A stretch of 64,000 nt of DNA from assembly GCF_016865235.1 (NCBI RefSeq), contig NZ_CP064030.1, positions 1,984,001 to 2,048,000 on the forward strand. Reading direction: 5' to 3'. A program made the translations under genes and the position numbers. Positions 37,492 to 46,932 of this stretch are shown here, piece by piece. How positions within the stretch are numbered: position 1 is the first letter of the stretch; each line of letters begins with the position of its first letter. The stretch comes from Dyella caseinilytica. GTDB taxonomy: Bacteria; Pseudomonadota; Gammaproteobacteria; Xanthomonadales; Rhodanobacteraceae. The notes below the pieces were generated by a model, which made no database searches, was not told the origin of the DNA, and worked only from the letters and a program-made list of their open reading frames with translations.

Positions 37492-39888
37492 ATGGCCGGC
37501 TACCTCCGTTCGCTGCTGCACGCGCTGCTTCGCTGGATTCAGCGTTGGCAGAACTGGCTGGCGGCACTGGGCATTCTGTTCGCGGTGCTCGCCGGCTGCA
37601 GGCTGTGGCCCCATGCGCCGCTGCGCAGCTGGCTGTCGTCCTCTACAGCGGTCTATGACGATCGGGGGAGGCTGTTGCGGCTGACGCTGGCCAGCGACCA
37701 GCAATACCGCCTGTGGGTGCCGTTGCAGGACATCTCGCCTCAACTGGTGCAAGGCGTGCTGTTGCACGAAGACCGCTGGTACGCCTGGCACCCCGGCGTC
37801 AACCCGTACGGCCTGCTGCGTGGCGCCTGGATCACTTATGGCAGGCACGGTGCGCCACAGGGCGGCTCGACGATCACCATGCAGTTGGCGCGTTTGCTGT
37901 GGCGGCTCAACACGCGCACGCCGATGGGCAAACTGCGGCAGATTGCCCGTGCCGTGCAGCTGGAATTGTTTTATTCCAAGCGCCAGATTCTCGAGGCTTA
38001 TCTCAATGCCGCGCCTTATGGCGCCAACGTGCAGGGCGCTGGCACTGCCAGCCTGGTGTATTTCGGCAAACAGGCCAGCCAGCTCACATTGCCTGAAGCT
38101 TTGACCCTGGCAGTGATCCCCCAGAACCCCTCACAACGCCTGCTGGCAGGACAGAGTGTGAGCAATAGGGTGCTCATCAGCCGCAATCTGGCCGATGCAC
38201 GCAACCATCTCTGTGAGGCCTGGCTGTCGCAGCATCCGCAGGATGCTTCGCTCAAGCCCCTGTTTGCCCTGCCGCTGACACTTCGTCCGCTGAACCGGCT
38301 GCCCTTCGAGGCGCCGCATGCCGTCGAGCAGGTACTGGCCAGCCAGTCCTTGGACAATGGCCAAAACAGCGCCGCACTCACCACCACCATCGATCTCGAT
38401 CTGCAGCACAGTCTCGAACGGCAGCTTTCGCTCTATGTAAAGCGCAACGCTTCACGCGGCATCGTCAATGCGGCAGCCATCCTGGTCGACACCCGCGACA
38501 TGGGGATCCGGGCGCTGGTCGGTTCCGTGAACTATCGGGATGCATCCATCCAGGGACAGGTGAACGGCACGCTGGCCAAACGCTCGCCGGGTTCCACCTT
38601 GAAGCCTTTCATCTACGCGCTGGGCTTCGATCAGGGCGTCTTGCAGCCCCAGACCGTACTGCGCGACGTACCGACATCCTTCGGTCCTTATACGCCGGAA
38701 AACTTTGACGGCAATTTCCTCGGCCCGATCACGGCAACGCAGGCCTTGATCCGGAGCCGCAACATCCCCGCGGTATGGGTGGCGTCCCAACTGCACGAGC
38801 CAAGCCTCTACGATTTCTTGCAGCAGGCCGGTGTCAGCCGCATGGCCAGTGAACAGCATTACGGCCTGTCACTGGTATTGGGAGGTGGGGAAGTGAGCAT
38901 GCAGGAGCTGGCAAGCCTCTACACGATGCTCGCCAACCAGGGCGTCTTGCGGCCGCTTCGACTGCGAACCGATGATCCTCCGGTGCAGGGGACGCGTCTG
39001 CTGAGCGAGGAAGCGAGTTTCATGGCGATGGATATCCTGCGCCAGAATCCGCGTCCCGACGATGCGATCAGCATGCAATCGATGCGCATGCCGGTCTACT
39101 GGAAAACGGGCACGTCGTGGGCCTTCCGCGACGCGTGGACGGCGGGCAGCTTTGGGCCTTACGTGCTGGTGGTGTGGGTCGGCAATTTCGATGGCAGCAG
39201 CAACCCGGCTTTTGTTGGCGCTGACGCGGCTGCGCCCTTGTTCTTTCAGGTTATCGATGCGTTGCATGCGGAGCATGTGCGCCTGGACGAGCCGGTCAGG
39301 CATATGCCAGGCAATCTTCGACGCGTGGAAATCTGTCTGGCCAGCGGCAATCTACCCACCCAATGGTGCCCGCAAAAAGGCATGACCTGGTTCATACCGG
39401 GCAAATCCCCGATCCGTGTGGACGATATCTATCGCCCTGTCGTGATCGACGATGCGACAGGCAAAGCCGCTTGCCCACCGTTTGACGATAAGCGCACGCA
39501 CATCGAGGTGTACGAATTCTGGCCGTCAGACCTGCAGCGCGTGTTCCAGCAGGCGGGCATGCCGCGCCGCAAACCGCCCGTCAATCCGGATTGCGGCAAG
39601 AGCGAAAGCACACTGGGCAATGCTCCAAGCATGACCTCGCCCTTGCGTGGCAGCGCTTACACGCTGCGCTTGAAGCAGCTGGGCGAAGAGCGCATTCCCT
39701 TTACCGCGACCAGTGACGCGGATGTGCACACGCTGTACTGGTTTGTCGACGACGCCTACGTAGGGCGTAGCGAGCCGAACGAATCGATGTATTGGCAACC
39801 GCATAGCGCCGGCCAGTACACCATTCGCGTGGTCGATGACCATGGACGCACCGACCAGCGCCTCATGCAGGTCAACCTGATCGAGTGA
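37492..39888 (+). CDS. pbpC: Penicillin-binding protein 1C
   Basis: A 798-residue bifunctional peptidoglycan synthase. One N-terminal membrane helix is followed by the glycosyltransferase-51 domain (EDRWYAWHPGVNPYGLLRG; GGSTITMQLARL) and the transpeptidase domain with SxxK at S368 (SPGSTLKP), SRN and KTG (YWKTGTSWAF), then the PBP1C C-terminal domain. The ATG at 37492 is preferred: a TTG at 37432 would place a perfect hairpin inside the coding region, though a GTG at 37480 remains possible. Coupling to an A2M gene is conserved and suggests repair of a breached wall together with trapping of the invading protease. Confidence 0.95.
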   Translation: MAGYLRSLLHALLRWIQRWQNWLAALGILFAVLAGCRLWPHAPLRSWLSSSTAVYDDRGRLLRLTLASDQQYRLWVPLQDISPQLVQGVLLHEDRWYAWHPGVNPYGLLRGAWITYGRHGAPQGGSTITMQLARLLWRLNTRTPMGKLRQIARAVQLELFYSKRQILEAYLNAAPYGANVQGAGTASLVYFGKQASQLTLPEALTLAVIPQNPSQRLLAGQSVSNRVLISRNLADARNHLCEAWLSQHPQDASLKPLFALPLTLRPLNRLPFEAPHAVEQVLASQSLDNGQNSAALTTTIDLDLQHSLERQLSLYVKRNASRGIVNAAAILVDTRDMGIRALVGSVNYRDASIQGQVNGTLAKRSPGSTLKPFIYALGFDQGVLQPQTVLRDVPTSFGPYTPENFDGNFLGPITATQALIRSRNIPAVWVASQLHEPSLYDFLQQAGVSRMASEQHYGLSLVLGGGEVSMQELASLYTMLANQGVLRPLRLRTDDPPVQGTRLLSEEASFMAMDILRQNPRPDDAISMQSMRMPVYWKTGTSWAFRDAWTAGSFGPYVLVVWVGNFDGSSNPAFVGADAAAPLFFQVIDALHAEHVRLDEPVRHMPGNLRRVEICLASGNLPTQWCPQKGMTWFIPGKSPIRVDDIYRPVVIDDATGKAACPPFDDKRTHIEVYEFWPSDLQRVFQQAGMPRRKPPVNPDCGKSESTLGNAPSMTSPLRGSAYTLRLKQLGEERIPFTATSDADVHTLYWFVDDAYVGRSEPNESMYWQPHSAGQYTIRVVDDHGRTDQRLMQVNLIE

Positions 39889-39954
39889 ACCGACGGCTTC
39901 AATCCGCGTTATGCTCGGCCGTCCAACCGCCCCGTGTCATCCTCACGTACAGGT

Positions 39955-41244
39955 ATGAAGCAGTCACCGGTTCCGTCCTATTACCGCGCCACGGCGACAC
40001 CGTATACGCCTTATGAGCCCCTGCAGGGGCGGCATGAAGCGCGCGTGGTCATCATTGGCGGGGGCTTTGCGGGACTGAATATCGCCCTGGGGTTGGCCGA
40101 GCGTGGCGTGCGCGATGTGGTACTGCTGGAGCGGCAACAAATTGGATTTGGCGCTTCGGGGCGCAACGGCGGCTTTGTGTTCGGCGGCTATTCGCTGGGC
40201 GAGGAAGCTTTGCGCCGTCAGCTCGGTGGCGAACGCGCGCGAAGCATTTTTGAGCTGACTACGGCCGCCGTCCAGCGGATACGAGAACGCGCAACGCGTT
40301 ATGCGATTCCCTGTGACGTGGTCGACGAAGGGATCATCTGGGCCAACTGGTTTCGCGATCCGGAAGTGTTGCGCAAGCGACAGCGTCTGCTTGCCGATCA
40401 TTACGGCGTGTATTGGGACTGGTTGCCCCAGGAAGAGCTGCGTGAACGGGTGCGCAGCGAGCGCTATACCGACGGCCTGTATGAACGCAACGCGTTGCAT
40501 CTACATCCGCTCAATTACGCGATCGGGCTCGCTGCTGCCGCGGCAGAGCAGGGTGTACGCATTCATGAAAACAGCGATGTATGGCGTCTGCGCAAGGAAA
40601 ACAGTCACTGGCTGATAAGCACGCCTCAGGGCGAATTGCAGGCCGAGCACGTTGTGCTGGCTTGCGGGGGATATCTGGCCGGTTTGCGTCGCCAAATTGA
40701 TCGCTCGGTATTGCCGATAGCCACCTATGTCATGGTGACCGAGCCGCTCGGCGATCGTCTCGATGAAAACTTGCAAACGCGCGCTGCGATCTACGACACG
40801 CGCTTTGCCTTCGATTATTACCGCCCCTTGCCTGACAAACGCTTGTTGTGGGGTGGGCGCATCTCGATCCGCAACCGTTCGCCGGCTGCCGTGCAGCGAT
40901 TGCTGACGCGGGATCTGCTGCGCGTGTTCCCGGCGCTGAAAGGCGTCCGCATCGATTACGCGTGGTCGGGTTTGATGAGTTACGCACGGCACCAGATGCC
41001 GCAGATCGGAAGCAGCGGCGACGGCTTGTGGTGGGCGCAGGCATTTGGTGGCCATGGTCTGGCGCCCACGTGTGCGGCGGGAGAACTTCTTGCCGCAGCG
41101 ATTGCCGAGGGCGGGGAAGGCTGGAAGCAATTTGCCGAGTATGGCCTTGCTCATGCCCACAAACCGCTAGGATTCATGGGCGCGCAAGCCAGCTACTGGT
41201 GGTATGAATTCAACGATTGGTTCAAGACGAGTCTCGAAGGATGA
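39955..41244 (+). CDS. FAD-dependent amine/amino-acid oxidase (DAO family)
   Basis: A 429-residue flavoprotein. The N-terminal dinucleotide fold VVIIGGGFAGLNIALGLAER and the following GFGASGRNGGFVFGG are typical of the DAO/PuuB/OrdL branch, with a second FAD-contact region near the C-terminus (AQAFGGHGLAPTCAAGELLA). Relatives oxidise gamma-glutamylputrescine, glycine or similar amines; the substrate cannot be set from context. A GTG seven codons upstream is an alternative start. It overlaps the CsaA-like gene as ATGA. Confidence 0.85.
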   Translation: MKQSPVPSYYRATATPYTPYEPLQGRHEARVVIIGGGFAGLNIALGLAERGVRDVVLLERQQIGFGASGRNGGFVFGGYSLGEEALRRQLGGERARSIFELTTAAVQRIRERATRYAIPCDVVDEGIIWANWFRDPEVLRKRQRLLADHYGVYWDWLPQEELRERVRSERYTDGLYERNALHLHPLNYAIGLAAAAAEQGVRIHENSDVWRLRKENSHWLISTPQGELQAEHVVLACGGYLAGLRRQIDRSVLPIATYVMVTEPLGDRLDENLQTRAAIYDTRFAFDYYRPLPDKRLLWGGRISIRNRSPAAVQRLLTRDLLRVFPALKGVRIDYAWSGLMSYARHQMPQIGSSGDGLWWAQAFGGHGLAPTCAAGELLAAAIAEGGEGWKQFAEYGLAHAHKPLGFMGAQASYWWYEFNDWFKTSLEG

Positions 41245-41591
41245 GTGAACAAGCAGCGGTCGAAGAAATCAGCTGGGCTGATTTCCAGAAAGTGATGATC
41301 GTGGCCGGTACGGTCACCCGGGTAGAGCCTTTCCCCGAGGCCCGCAAACCCGCCTGGAAGGTCTGGGTGGATTTTGGTCCGTACGGCGAGCGCAAGACCA
41401 GCGCGCAAATTGCGGCCTTGTATACGCCCGAATCGCTGATCGGCCGACAGATTGTCGGCATTATCAACTTTCCGGAAAAGCAGATCGGTCCGTTTCGTTC
41501 CCAATTCCTGTTGACCGGGTTTCATACCGAACAGGGCGTCGTGATCACAACGGTGGAACGTCCGGTGCCGAACGGTGCGCGACTGTCCTGA
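41241..41591 (+). CDS. CsaA-like tRNA-binding-domain protein
   Basis: A 116-residue single OB-fold protein of the tRNA_bind/EMAP-II family. It begins with an acidic tail and runs through VMIVAGTVTRVEPFPEARKP and ends GVVITTVERPVPNGARL, as in the CsaA proteins described as secretion chaperones in Bacillus. The start overlaps the preceding stop. No biochemical role is clear for proteobacterial members. Confidence 0.85.
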   Translation: MSEQAAVEEISWADFQKVMIVAGTVTRVEPFPEARKPAWKVWVDFGPYGERKTSAQIAALYTPESLIGRQIVGIINFPEKQIGPFRSQFLLTGFHTEQGVVITTVERPVPNGARLS

Positions 41592-41603
41592 GATCATCCG
41601 CCG

Positions 41604-42038
41604 ATGAAGCTGCGCAAGGCCGGTATCGACGATGCGCCGGAAATTGCCCGGCTGGCTGAGGAACTGGGTTATCCGGTGTCCCCCGAAGCCATGTGGGCTC
41701 GTTTGGCTGCGCTCCTGTCGCACCCGGATCATCACATCAGCGTCGTGGAAGATGATGACGCACTGCATGGCTGGATTGCCGTGGAGCATCGTCGGACGCT
41801 GGAATCCGGCGATCGCATGGAAATCGTAGGCTTGGTGGTTGATGCGAGCCGCCGCGGTAGTGGGGTAGGACGGATGCTGGTGGCGGATGCCGAGCAATGG
41901 GCGCGGCAATGCGGGTTCCATGTCATTTCGGTGCGCTCCAATATCGTGCGCGAGGCCTCGCACCCGTTCTACGAGCATCTTGGCTACGCACGCCGTAAAA
42001 CTCAGCATTACTACGTCAAGCCGCTAGCGAGCGCCTAA
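41604..42038 (+). CDS. GNAT-family N-acetyltransferase
   Basis: A 144-residue acetyl-CoA-dependent transferase. The acetyl-CoA loop is VVDASRRGSGVGRMLVADAE (R/Q-x-x-G-x-G type), with a typical C-terminal half HPFYEHLGYARRKTQHYY. The acceptor is unknown. It is the last of three co-oriented genes and its end overlaps by 4 nt the stop of the convergent hydrolase gene. Confidence 0.88.
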   Translation: MKLRKAGIDDAPEIARLAEELGYPVSPEAMWARLAALLSHPDHHISVVEDDDALHGWIAVEHRRTLESGDRMEIVGLVVDASRRGSGVGRMLVADAEQWARQCGFHVISVRSNIVREASHPFYEHLGYARRKTQHYYVKPLASA

Positions 42039-42967
42039 CGTCGTTCGCGATCCAGCCACACGCCCAAACCTTGCGCGTTCAGTTCGATATCCGTGCCCAG
42101 CCAATGCATGAGCGCGGCGCGGTCGCCGTGCCAGCCGTGCTCGGCCAGACGCGTGGCATAGAGATCGGCAAGGGCTGTTGTAAGCTGTAAATGTCGATCC
42201 TGCGCGTCATCATTGGCATGGGTGGCAACGTTGACCATCGCATCGATCATTTCGTGCAGCCTGGCGGCAAGATGTTCGACGTTTTCCACGCGGCCGTAAT
42301 GGGTGAGATACATCGCCTCCGGCTTCAGCGCCAGCAGACGATCAATGGAAGCATGCAACGCTTCGGGATCGAATTGAACCGGCGTTGTCGTCGGCAGGAT
42401 GAAAGGGCCTTTGGCCGTATCGAGTTCGCGATAGGAAAGGCCAAACGTATCGCCGGTGAAACATACCTTCGCGTACTCATCGTAGATGGCCATGTGATGC
42501 TTCGCGTGGCCTGGTGTATCCAGGCAGCGTAATGAGCGGCCACCAAGGTCAATAACGAATGGGTCGTGTGCTTCCACCACGCGTTCCGCTGGTATGGGAC
42601 GCAGTCTGCCATAGGCGCTTTCCATGACTTCAGCGCCATACACGGCCAAGGCACCTGCCCAAAGCTGTGAGGGGTCGATCATGTGCCGGGCGCCGCGAGG
42701 GTGTACCGCGAGTCTGGCGTTGGGTAGTCGTGCCATCAGCTCACCGGCGCCGCCGGCATGGTCCAGATGAACGTGGGTGAGGATCAGCCAATCCACCTGT
42801 GATGTTTGCATACCCGCTGCAGCCAGGCCCTCCAGCAGACGCGGAACGGCATGGTTGGTGCCGCAATCGATAAAAGTGGCGTGTCCGGCGTGGACGAGCA
42901 GATATGCCGCGTCGAATTGCGGCCGGACGAAGCCGGTGTCAATCGTATGAATGCCTTGCTGGGTCAT
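42035..42967 (-). CDS. Metallo-beta-lactamase-fold hydrolase
   Basis: A 310-residue binuclear-zinc hydrolase with the full motif LTHVHLDHAGG, downstream ligands in LDTPGHAKHH and CFTGDTFG, and a C-terminal helical part. The sequence resembles glyoxalase-II-like MBL proteins of unknown substrate. It is convergent with the GNAT gene and divergent from the hybrid kinase across a 361-bp gap. Confidence 0.88.
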   Translation of the reverse strand: MTQQGIHTIDTGFVRPQFDAAYLLVHAGHATFIDCGTNHAVPRLLEGLAAAGMQTSQVDWLILTHVHLDHAGGAGELMARLPNARLAVHPRGARHMIDPSQLWAGALAVYGAEVMESAYGRLRPIPAERVVEAHDPFVIDLGGRSLRCLDTPGHAKHHMAIYDEYAKVCFTGDTFGLSYRELDTAKGPFILPTTTPVQFDPEALHASIDRLLALKPEAMYLTHYGRVENVEHLAARLHEMIDAMVNVATHANDDAQDRHLQLTTALADLYATRLAEHGWHGDRAALMHWLGTDIELNAQGLGVWLDRERR

Positions 42968-42979
42968 GGCGAGTGTCCG

Positions 42980-43135
42980 ATGGCGGCGTCAATATGGATC
43001 GTTCCAAAAGCCATTCTGATCGTTCTCGCGTCCATTTTTAAGATGAGTCCGATATTTATGAAATGGGGCGGCTCTTACGATCATCAAACCTGTGTTCCCT
43101 CCAACGGTGTTGTCCTTCAGGCCGTTAAAGCCTGA
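42980..43135 (+). CDS. Possible small membrane-like ORF in the hybrid-kinase leader
   Basis: A 51-codon frame runs from ATG at 42980 to a TGA inside the stem of the following terminator-like hairpin. It begins with a hydrophobic stretch WIVPKAILIVLASIF and ends GGSYDHQTCVPSNGVVLQ. An internal ATG at 43042 would give a 30-residue peptide. There is no convincing Shine-Dalgarno and third-position GC is low for this genome, so this is only a candidate. What supports it is that the frame stops exactly at the hairpin. Confidence 0.2.
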   Translation: MAASIWIVPKAILIVLASIFKMSPIFMKWGGSYDHQTCVPSNGVVLQAVKA

Positions 43136-43146
43136 GGGGTTTTTCT
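43113..43146 (+). terminator. Intrinsic terminator-like hairpin in the kinase leader
   Basis: CCTTCAGGC pairs with GCCTGAGGG (one G-T pair) around CGTTAAA, followed by GTTTTTCTT. It lies about 180 bp ahead of the hybrid kinase and no recognised gene is upstream on this strand, so it must end a small RNA or peptide transcript or act as an attenuator. The rest of the 42968-43328 gap shows nothing else I recognise. Confidence 0.6.
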
Positions 43147-43328
43147 TACATGGGGGCCCGGGTCTCGCGATGCCGACCGACTTTTTCCCTTGCGCAGCTA
43201 CGCCATGACAGATGGTGATGTGCCCAGGATGTGCACGGCTCGACATTTTTGCACTTGCTTCGCCGAACTTTTGCCATCGCGCGACGCGTTCAGCTTGATT
43301 GCCTTTCAAGAATCATCGGACGAATAAG

Positions 43329-46300
43329 ATGACGATGCCTGAGCCTGTTAAATATAAAGACCTTACAGGCCAGCGGGATATTTCTGCGTTGGAGAGGCAT
43401 CAACGGCACTTGCTATATGGTGGCGGCGCGTTTCTTTCCGTGATCATTCTGCTGATCATGACGGCGTCCATTCTGCTCACCATCGACGACTACAAATCCG
43501 ATCAGCTGGACAGTTTCCGCAAGGCCAAGATGGCGCTCGACTCCGCGTTCATTCAACGCGACGCAGGTTATATCCGCACCCTTAACATGATCGAGTACGT
43601 GTGGAAAAACAAAGCGAGCGATTTGGTTGAAAAGGGGGATGAGGAACTTCCTGGCTTCGTCACCCATGACAATGAAGCTGTCATTCGGGGCAGCGAAGAA
43701 GGTGTGCCGTGGTTGGTGCTTGGGCGTAATGGGAAAGCCTTGCCCAAGGAGAAAGTGGAGCGTTATCTCGGCTTGATCCGGGAGATGTCCATCATCAGCA
43801 GCACCTCCCTGACGATACGTAGCGATCAAAGCGGAAGCAGGCCCTCAACGGCCGTTAATTTCTACGATCCGAGTGAGATGCTGTTCGCCTTTGGCGTGGA
43901 CGCCCGGGCGACCGGGCTGGATACGGTTGCCCAACACGGTGACCGCGCCGACCTGTTCGACAAGTTAGTCGTGCCCAGCGTCGATTTCCATGATACCCAC
44001 GCACTCAATGATATGCGCCGGGGCAATCCGCGGCTGTTGTTCTATGGCAAAGGGTTGCCGCAGATCCTTACCTCTTTCGGCAAGAATCCGTTGACGGAGG
44101 AGCCAGCCATTCTCGGCACGATTGTCGCCATGGATGGCGACGAGCCCATTGGCGCCTTTGTGGCTTACGAGCCGGTTCAACCGTTCGTGGACGAGGTGCA
44201 TCGGATTTCCTCGCTTGAGATGACGGTTGTCTCAGACGATGGTCAAGCTATCTTTGGAACAGGTTCTGCCGTGCACAGCGAAGCGGTGGCTCGTGCCGTT
44301 AAGCCCTTTCTCGTGCTGAATCCGTCGAAAAGCGATGTGTTGACGTACCGCAAAGGCGGCATGTTCTTCGTCGCCGAGCGCATTGCCGGTACACCCTGGA
44401 CGCTGGTTCGCGCATATAGCTGGTCGGACATTTTGCGAAGCGAGTCTGCGCCGGTGTTGGTCGCCATCACCTTGGCCATTTTGCTGCTGGGAACATTGTG
44501 GCTACTGTTGACCCGTCAGGATCGCGGTGTTTTTGCTCCTGTACTTGCACGGGCAAAACAGGTTTATCAGAGCGAAGTTCTGAATCGCACCATGATCGAG
44601 ACATCGCCGGTCGGCTTGTGCGTGATTGCGGCGAATAACGCTATCCCTTTATTGCAAAACGACTTGGTCAAGGGGTACGCCGCCGGGGTTCCCGATCCTG
44701 ATAATACGTTTTATAAGCAATTGCTGCAGGACTTCATGCATGCAGAAGGCACGCTTAGTGGTCGTCCGGACGCTCGTGAGTTCAATTTTTCGCTGCAGGG
44801 CGATGATGCGGAAGGCCTCCGTCATTTATTGGTTGCGGCGATGCCCATCGTTTATCAGGATCGCCATGCGATCTTTTTCGTACTTCGCGATATCACGGCG
44901 CGGACAGAAATCGAAGAGAACCTGCGCCGCGCGAGGCAGGACTCGGAAGAGGCACGGCTGGCAGCGGAATCCGCCAGCCGTGCTAAAACCTCATTCGTAG
45001 CCATGATGAGTCACGAGATCCGCACGCCGCTCAACGGCATTCTCGGGCATCTGGAATTGTTGGGACGTTCGCGGCTGGAACCGGAGCAGTGCGAAAGGTT
45101 GGAGCGCATTCGCCTTTCGGCCGACGCCTTGTTGGCCGTCATCAGCGACGTGCTTGATTTTTCGCGCATTGAAGCGGGTCAGTTGGATATCGACCCGGTT
45201 CCATTTGAATTGCGGCCCTTGATTGAGCAAACGGCATTGCTTTACGCACCGGCGGCGCAGCGCAAAGGACTGAAGCTCTATTACGCCACGGAGCCCGGCT
45301 ACACGCCATGGTACGTGGCGGATGCGCATCGCATCCGGCAGGTGCTCAACAATCTTGTCAGCAATGCGGTGAAATTCACGGAATCAGGACGAATCATTTT
45401 GCGCGCCAGGCAGGTTCCGCCGAAAGCGGATGAATCAGCACGCCTGCGCTTTGAAGTCATCGATTCCGGCATCGGCATGACGGAGCAACAGCGGGAGCAA
45501 GTGTTCCAGCCTTTCTCGCAAGCAGATGCCAGCATCTCGCGTCGCTTTGGCGGAAGCGGGCTCGGCTTGACGTTGTGTCAGCAGATCAGTGAGCTGATGG
45601 ATGGCGAGGTGGATGTGCAGAGCACGCCGAACGTGGGAAGCGTGTTTTCGCTGGAAGTGCCAGTTGCCGTGGATGAGCCAGTGCGGGCGCATGAACAGGC
45701 CAGGCTCCAAGGGAAGCGGATTGCTCTGCTTTCCGCTGCATCGGAGTGGCGTAACGAGATTTCGGCGCTGCTGGCTGGCTGGGGTGCCGAGGTCATGACG
45801 GCGACCCTTCCATCTGAGCTGGACCCAGATTGGGTCCAGCAAGCCGATGTTTTGATTATCTTTGGTACATGGCGTTCGTGGCTTGATGATGACGAGCAAC
45901 TTCTCGTCATGCGTGCAAAACGCACTGTAAAGGCGATTGGGAATGGGCCGCTGCTGCCGGAGCTTCGCGACGGCATTCGCTTTATCACGTGCTACTCCAG
46001 CAAGGCGTTGCTCGCTTCGATTCTCGATGCGGAACCTGTTGCGGGAGGACATGCGGTAGATCTGTCGAGGCGTGACCACAACCATCCGGCGGCGAAGCAG
46101 CGGCGTACGGTATTGCTAGTCGATGACAATGAGGTCAATCGCGAACTCATCCAGCAACAGCTCGAAACACTTGGATACATGGTGGATACCGCTGAAGATG
46201 GCTTGGCGGCTTTGCGGCTGTGGCAGGACGGGCGCTATGAGATGGTGCTCACCGATATCAATATGCCCAATATGAACGGTTATGCGTTGACGCAACGGTT

Positions 46301-46784
46301 GAGGGCGCAAGGTGTCACGGTGCCCATTGTCGCAGTGACGGCTACGGCGTTGGCAAGCGAGAAGGTGCATTGCAAGCAGGCAGGTATCAACGATCTCTTG
46401 CTTAAGCCCTTGTCGCTGGAACGACTTGGTGAAGCCATGGTGCACCATCTCCGTGCGGAAGCGCCTTCGACGGGCTCGTGCGTGAAACCGGCGTGGGCTG
46501 GCAAATACCCTGAAAAGGTATCCCGTATCTTCGTGGAATCGGGCACGCGTGATCTGCACGCCATTCTTGCCGCTGCTCGTGCGCAGGATCAGGAAGCAAT
46601 GCTCGCGCGTATCCATTCCATGAAGGGTGCACTGCTCATGCTTGGCGAAAAGGACGCCGCGACGCAATGTGCGTCGCTGGAAAAACACATCGACGCCGAA
46701 GGCATCGACGCTGCGCTGTCGAGTCTTGAACAGCTCGAGGCCACGATGTGTCGCTTACTGCAATCCTACGCGGAATCGCTCTGA
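43329..46784 (+). CDS. Orphan hybrid sensor histidine kinase (HK-pseudoREC-REC-HPt)
   Basis: A 1151-residue inner-membrane sensor. Order: TM helix (about 30-55), periplasmic sensor domain (about 56-370), second TM helix (about 375-397), PAS-like region, phosphoacceptor helix with H562 in MMSHEIRTPLNG, HATPase, then a stretch at about 790-900 resembling a receiver without its acidic residues. A true receiver follows with D976 (VLTDINMPNMNGYAL) and an HPt domain with H1096 (RIHSMKGALLMLG). The layout recalls BvgS, EvgS and RcsC phosphorelays. No response regulator lies nearby, so the output is unknown. An ATG two codons later (43335) is an alternative start. Confidence 0.92.
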   Translation: MTMPEPVKYKDLTGQRDISALERHQRHLLYGGGAFLSVIILLIMTASILLTIDDYKSDQLDSFRKAKMALDSAFIQRDAGYIRTLNMIEYVWKNKASDLVEKGDEELPGFVTHDNEAVIRGSEEGVPWLVLGRNGKALPKEKVERYLGLIREMSIISSTSLTIRSDQSGSRPSTAVNFYDPSEMLFAFGVDARATGLDTVAQHGDRADLFDKLVVPSVDFHDTHALNDMRRGNPRLLFYGKGLPQILTSFGKNPLTEEPAILGTIVAMDGDEPIGAFVAYEPVQPFVDEVHRISSLEMTVVSDDGQAIFGTGSAVHSEAVARAVKPFLVLNPSKSDVLTYRKGGMFFVAERIAGTPWTLVRAYSWSDILRSESAPVLVAITLAILLLGTLWLLLTRQDRGVFAPVLARAKQVYQSEVLNRTMIETSPVGLCVIAANNAIPLLQNDLVKGYAAGVPDPDNTFYKQLLQDFMHAEGTLSGRPDAREFNFSLQGDDAEGLRHLLVAAMPIVYQDRHAIFFVLRDITARTEIEENLRRARQDSEEARLAAESASRAKTSFVAMMSHEIRTPLNGILGHLELLGRSRLEPEQCERLERIRLSADALLAVISDVLDFSRIEAGQLDIDPVPFELRPLIEQTALLYAPAAQRKGLKLYYATEPGYTPWYVADAHRIRQVLNNLVSNAVKFTESGRIILRARQVPPKADESARLRFEVIDSGIGMTEQQREQVFQPFSQADASISRRFGGSGLGLTLCQQISELMDGEVDVQSTPNVGSVFSLEVPVAVDEPVRAHEQARLQGKRIALLSAASEWRNEISALLAGWGAEVMTATLPSELDPDWVQQADVLIIFGTWRSWLDDDEQLLVMRAKRTVKAIGNGPLLPELRDGIRFITCYSSKALLASILDAEPVAGGHAVDLSRRDHNHPAAKQRRTVLLVDDNEVNRELIQQQLETLGYMVDTAEDGLAALRLWQDGRYEMVLTDINMPNMNGYALTQRLRAQGVTVPIVAVTATALASEKVHCKQAGINDLLLKPLSLERLGEAMVHHLRAEAPSTGSCVKPAWAGKYPEKVSRIFVESGTRDLHAILAAARAQDQEAMLARIHSMKGALLMLGEKDAATQCASLEKHIDAEGIDAALSSLEQLEATMCRLLQSYAESL

Positions 46785-46834
46785 CTCTTGCGGGTTTCTG
46801 CTGCGTATGAAAATGGGGCGCGTGGATGCTTACC

Positions 46835-46854
46835 ACCTGGACTCACACCAGGGT
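46835..46854. promoter_or_regulatory. Imperfect dyad upstream of the copper cluster
   Basis: ACCTGG and CCAGGGT are inverted around a 7-bp spacer, a layout like MerR/CueR-type operators though not the CueR consensus. It lies about 80-100 bp ahead of copL. Weak call. Confidence 0.25.
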
Positions 46855-46932
46855 CAATAGCCGTGACGCGTAGCATTTTCTGGCAGGGAAGCGGCAGCGC
46901 CGCGCTGTTGAGCCCTGGCGCCCTACGGAGCT

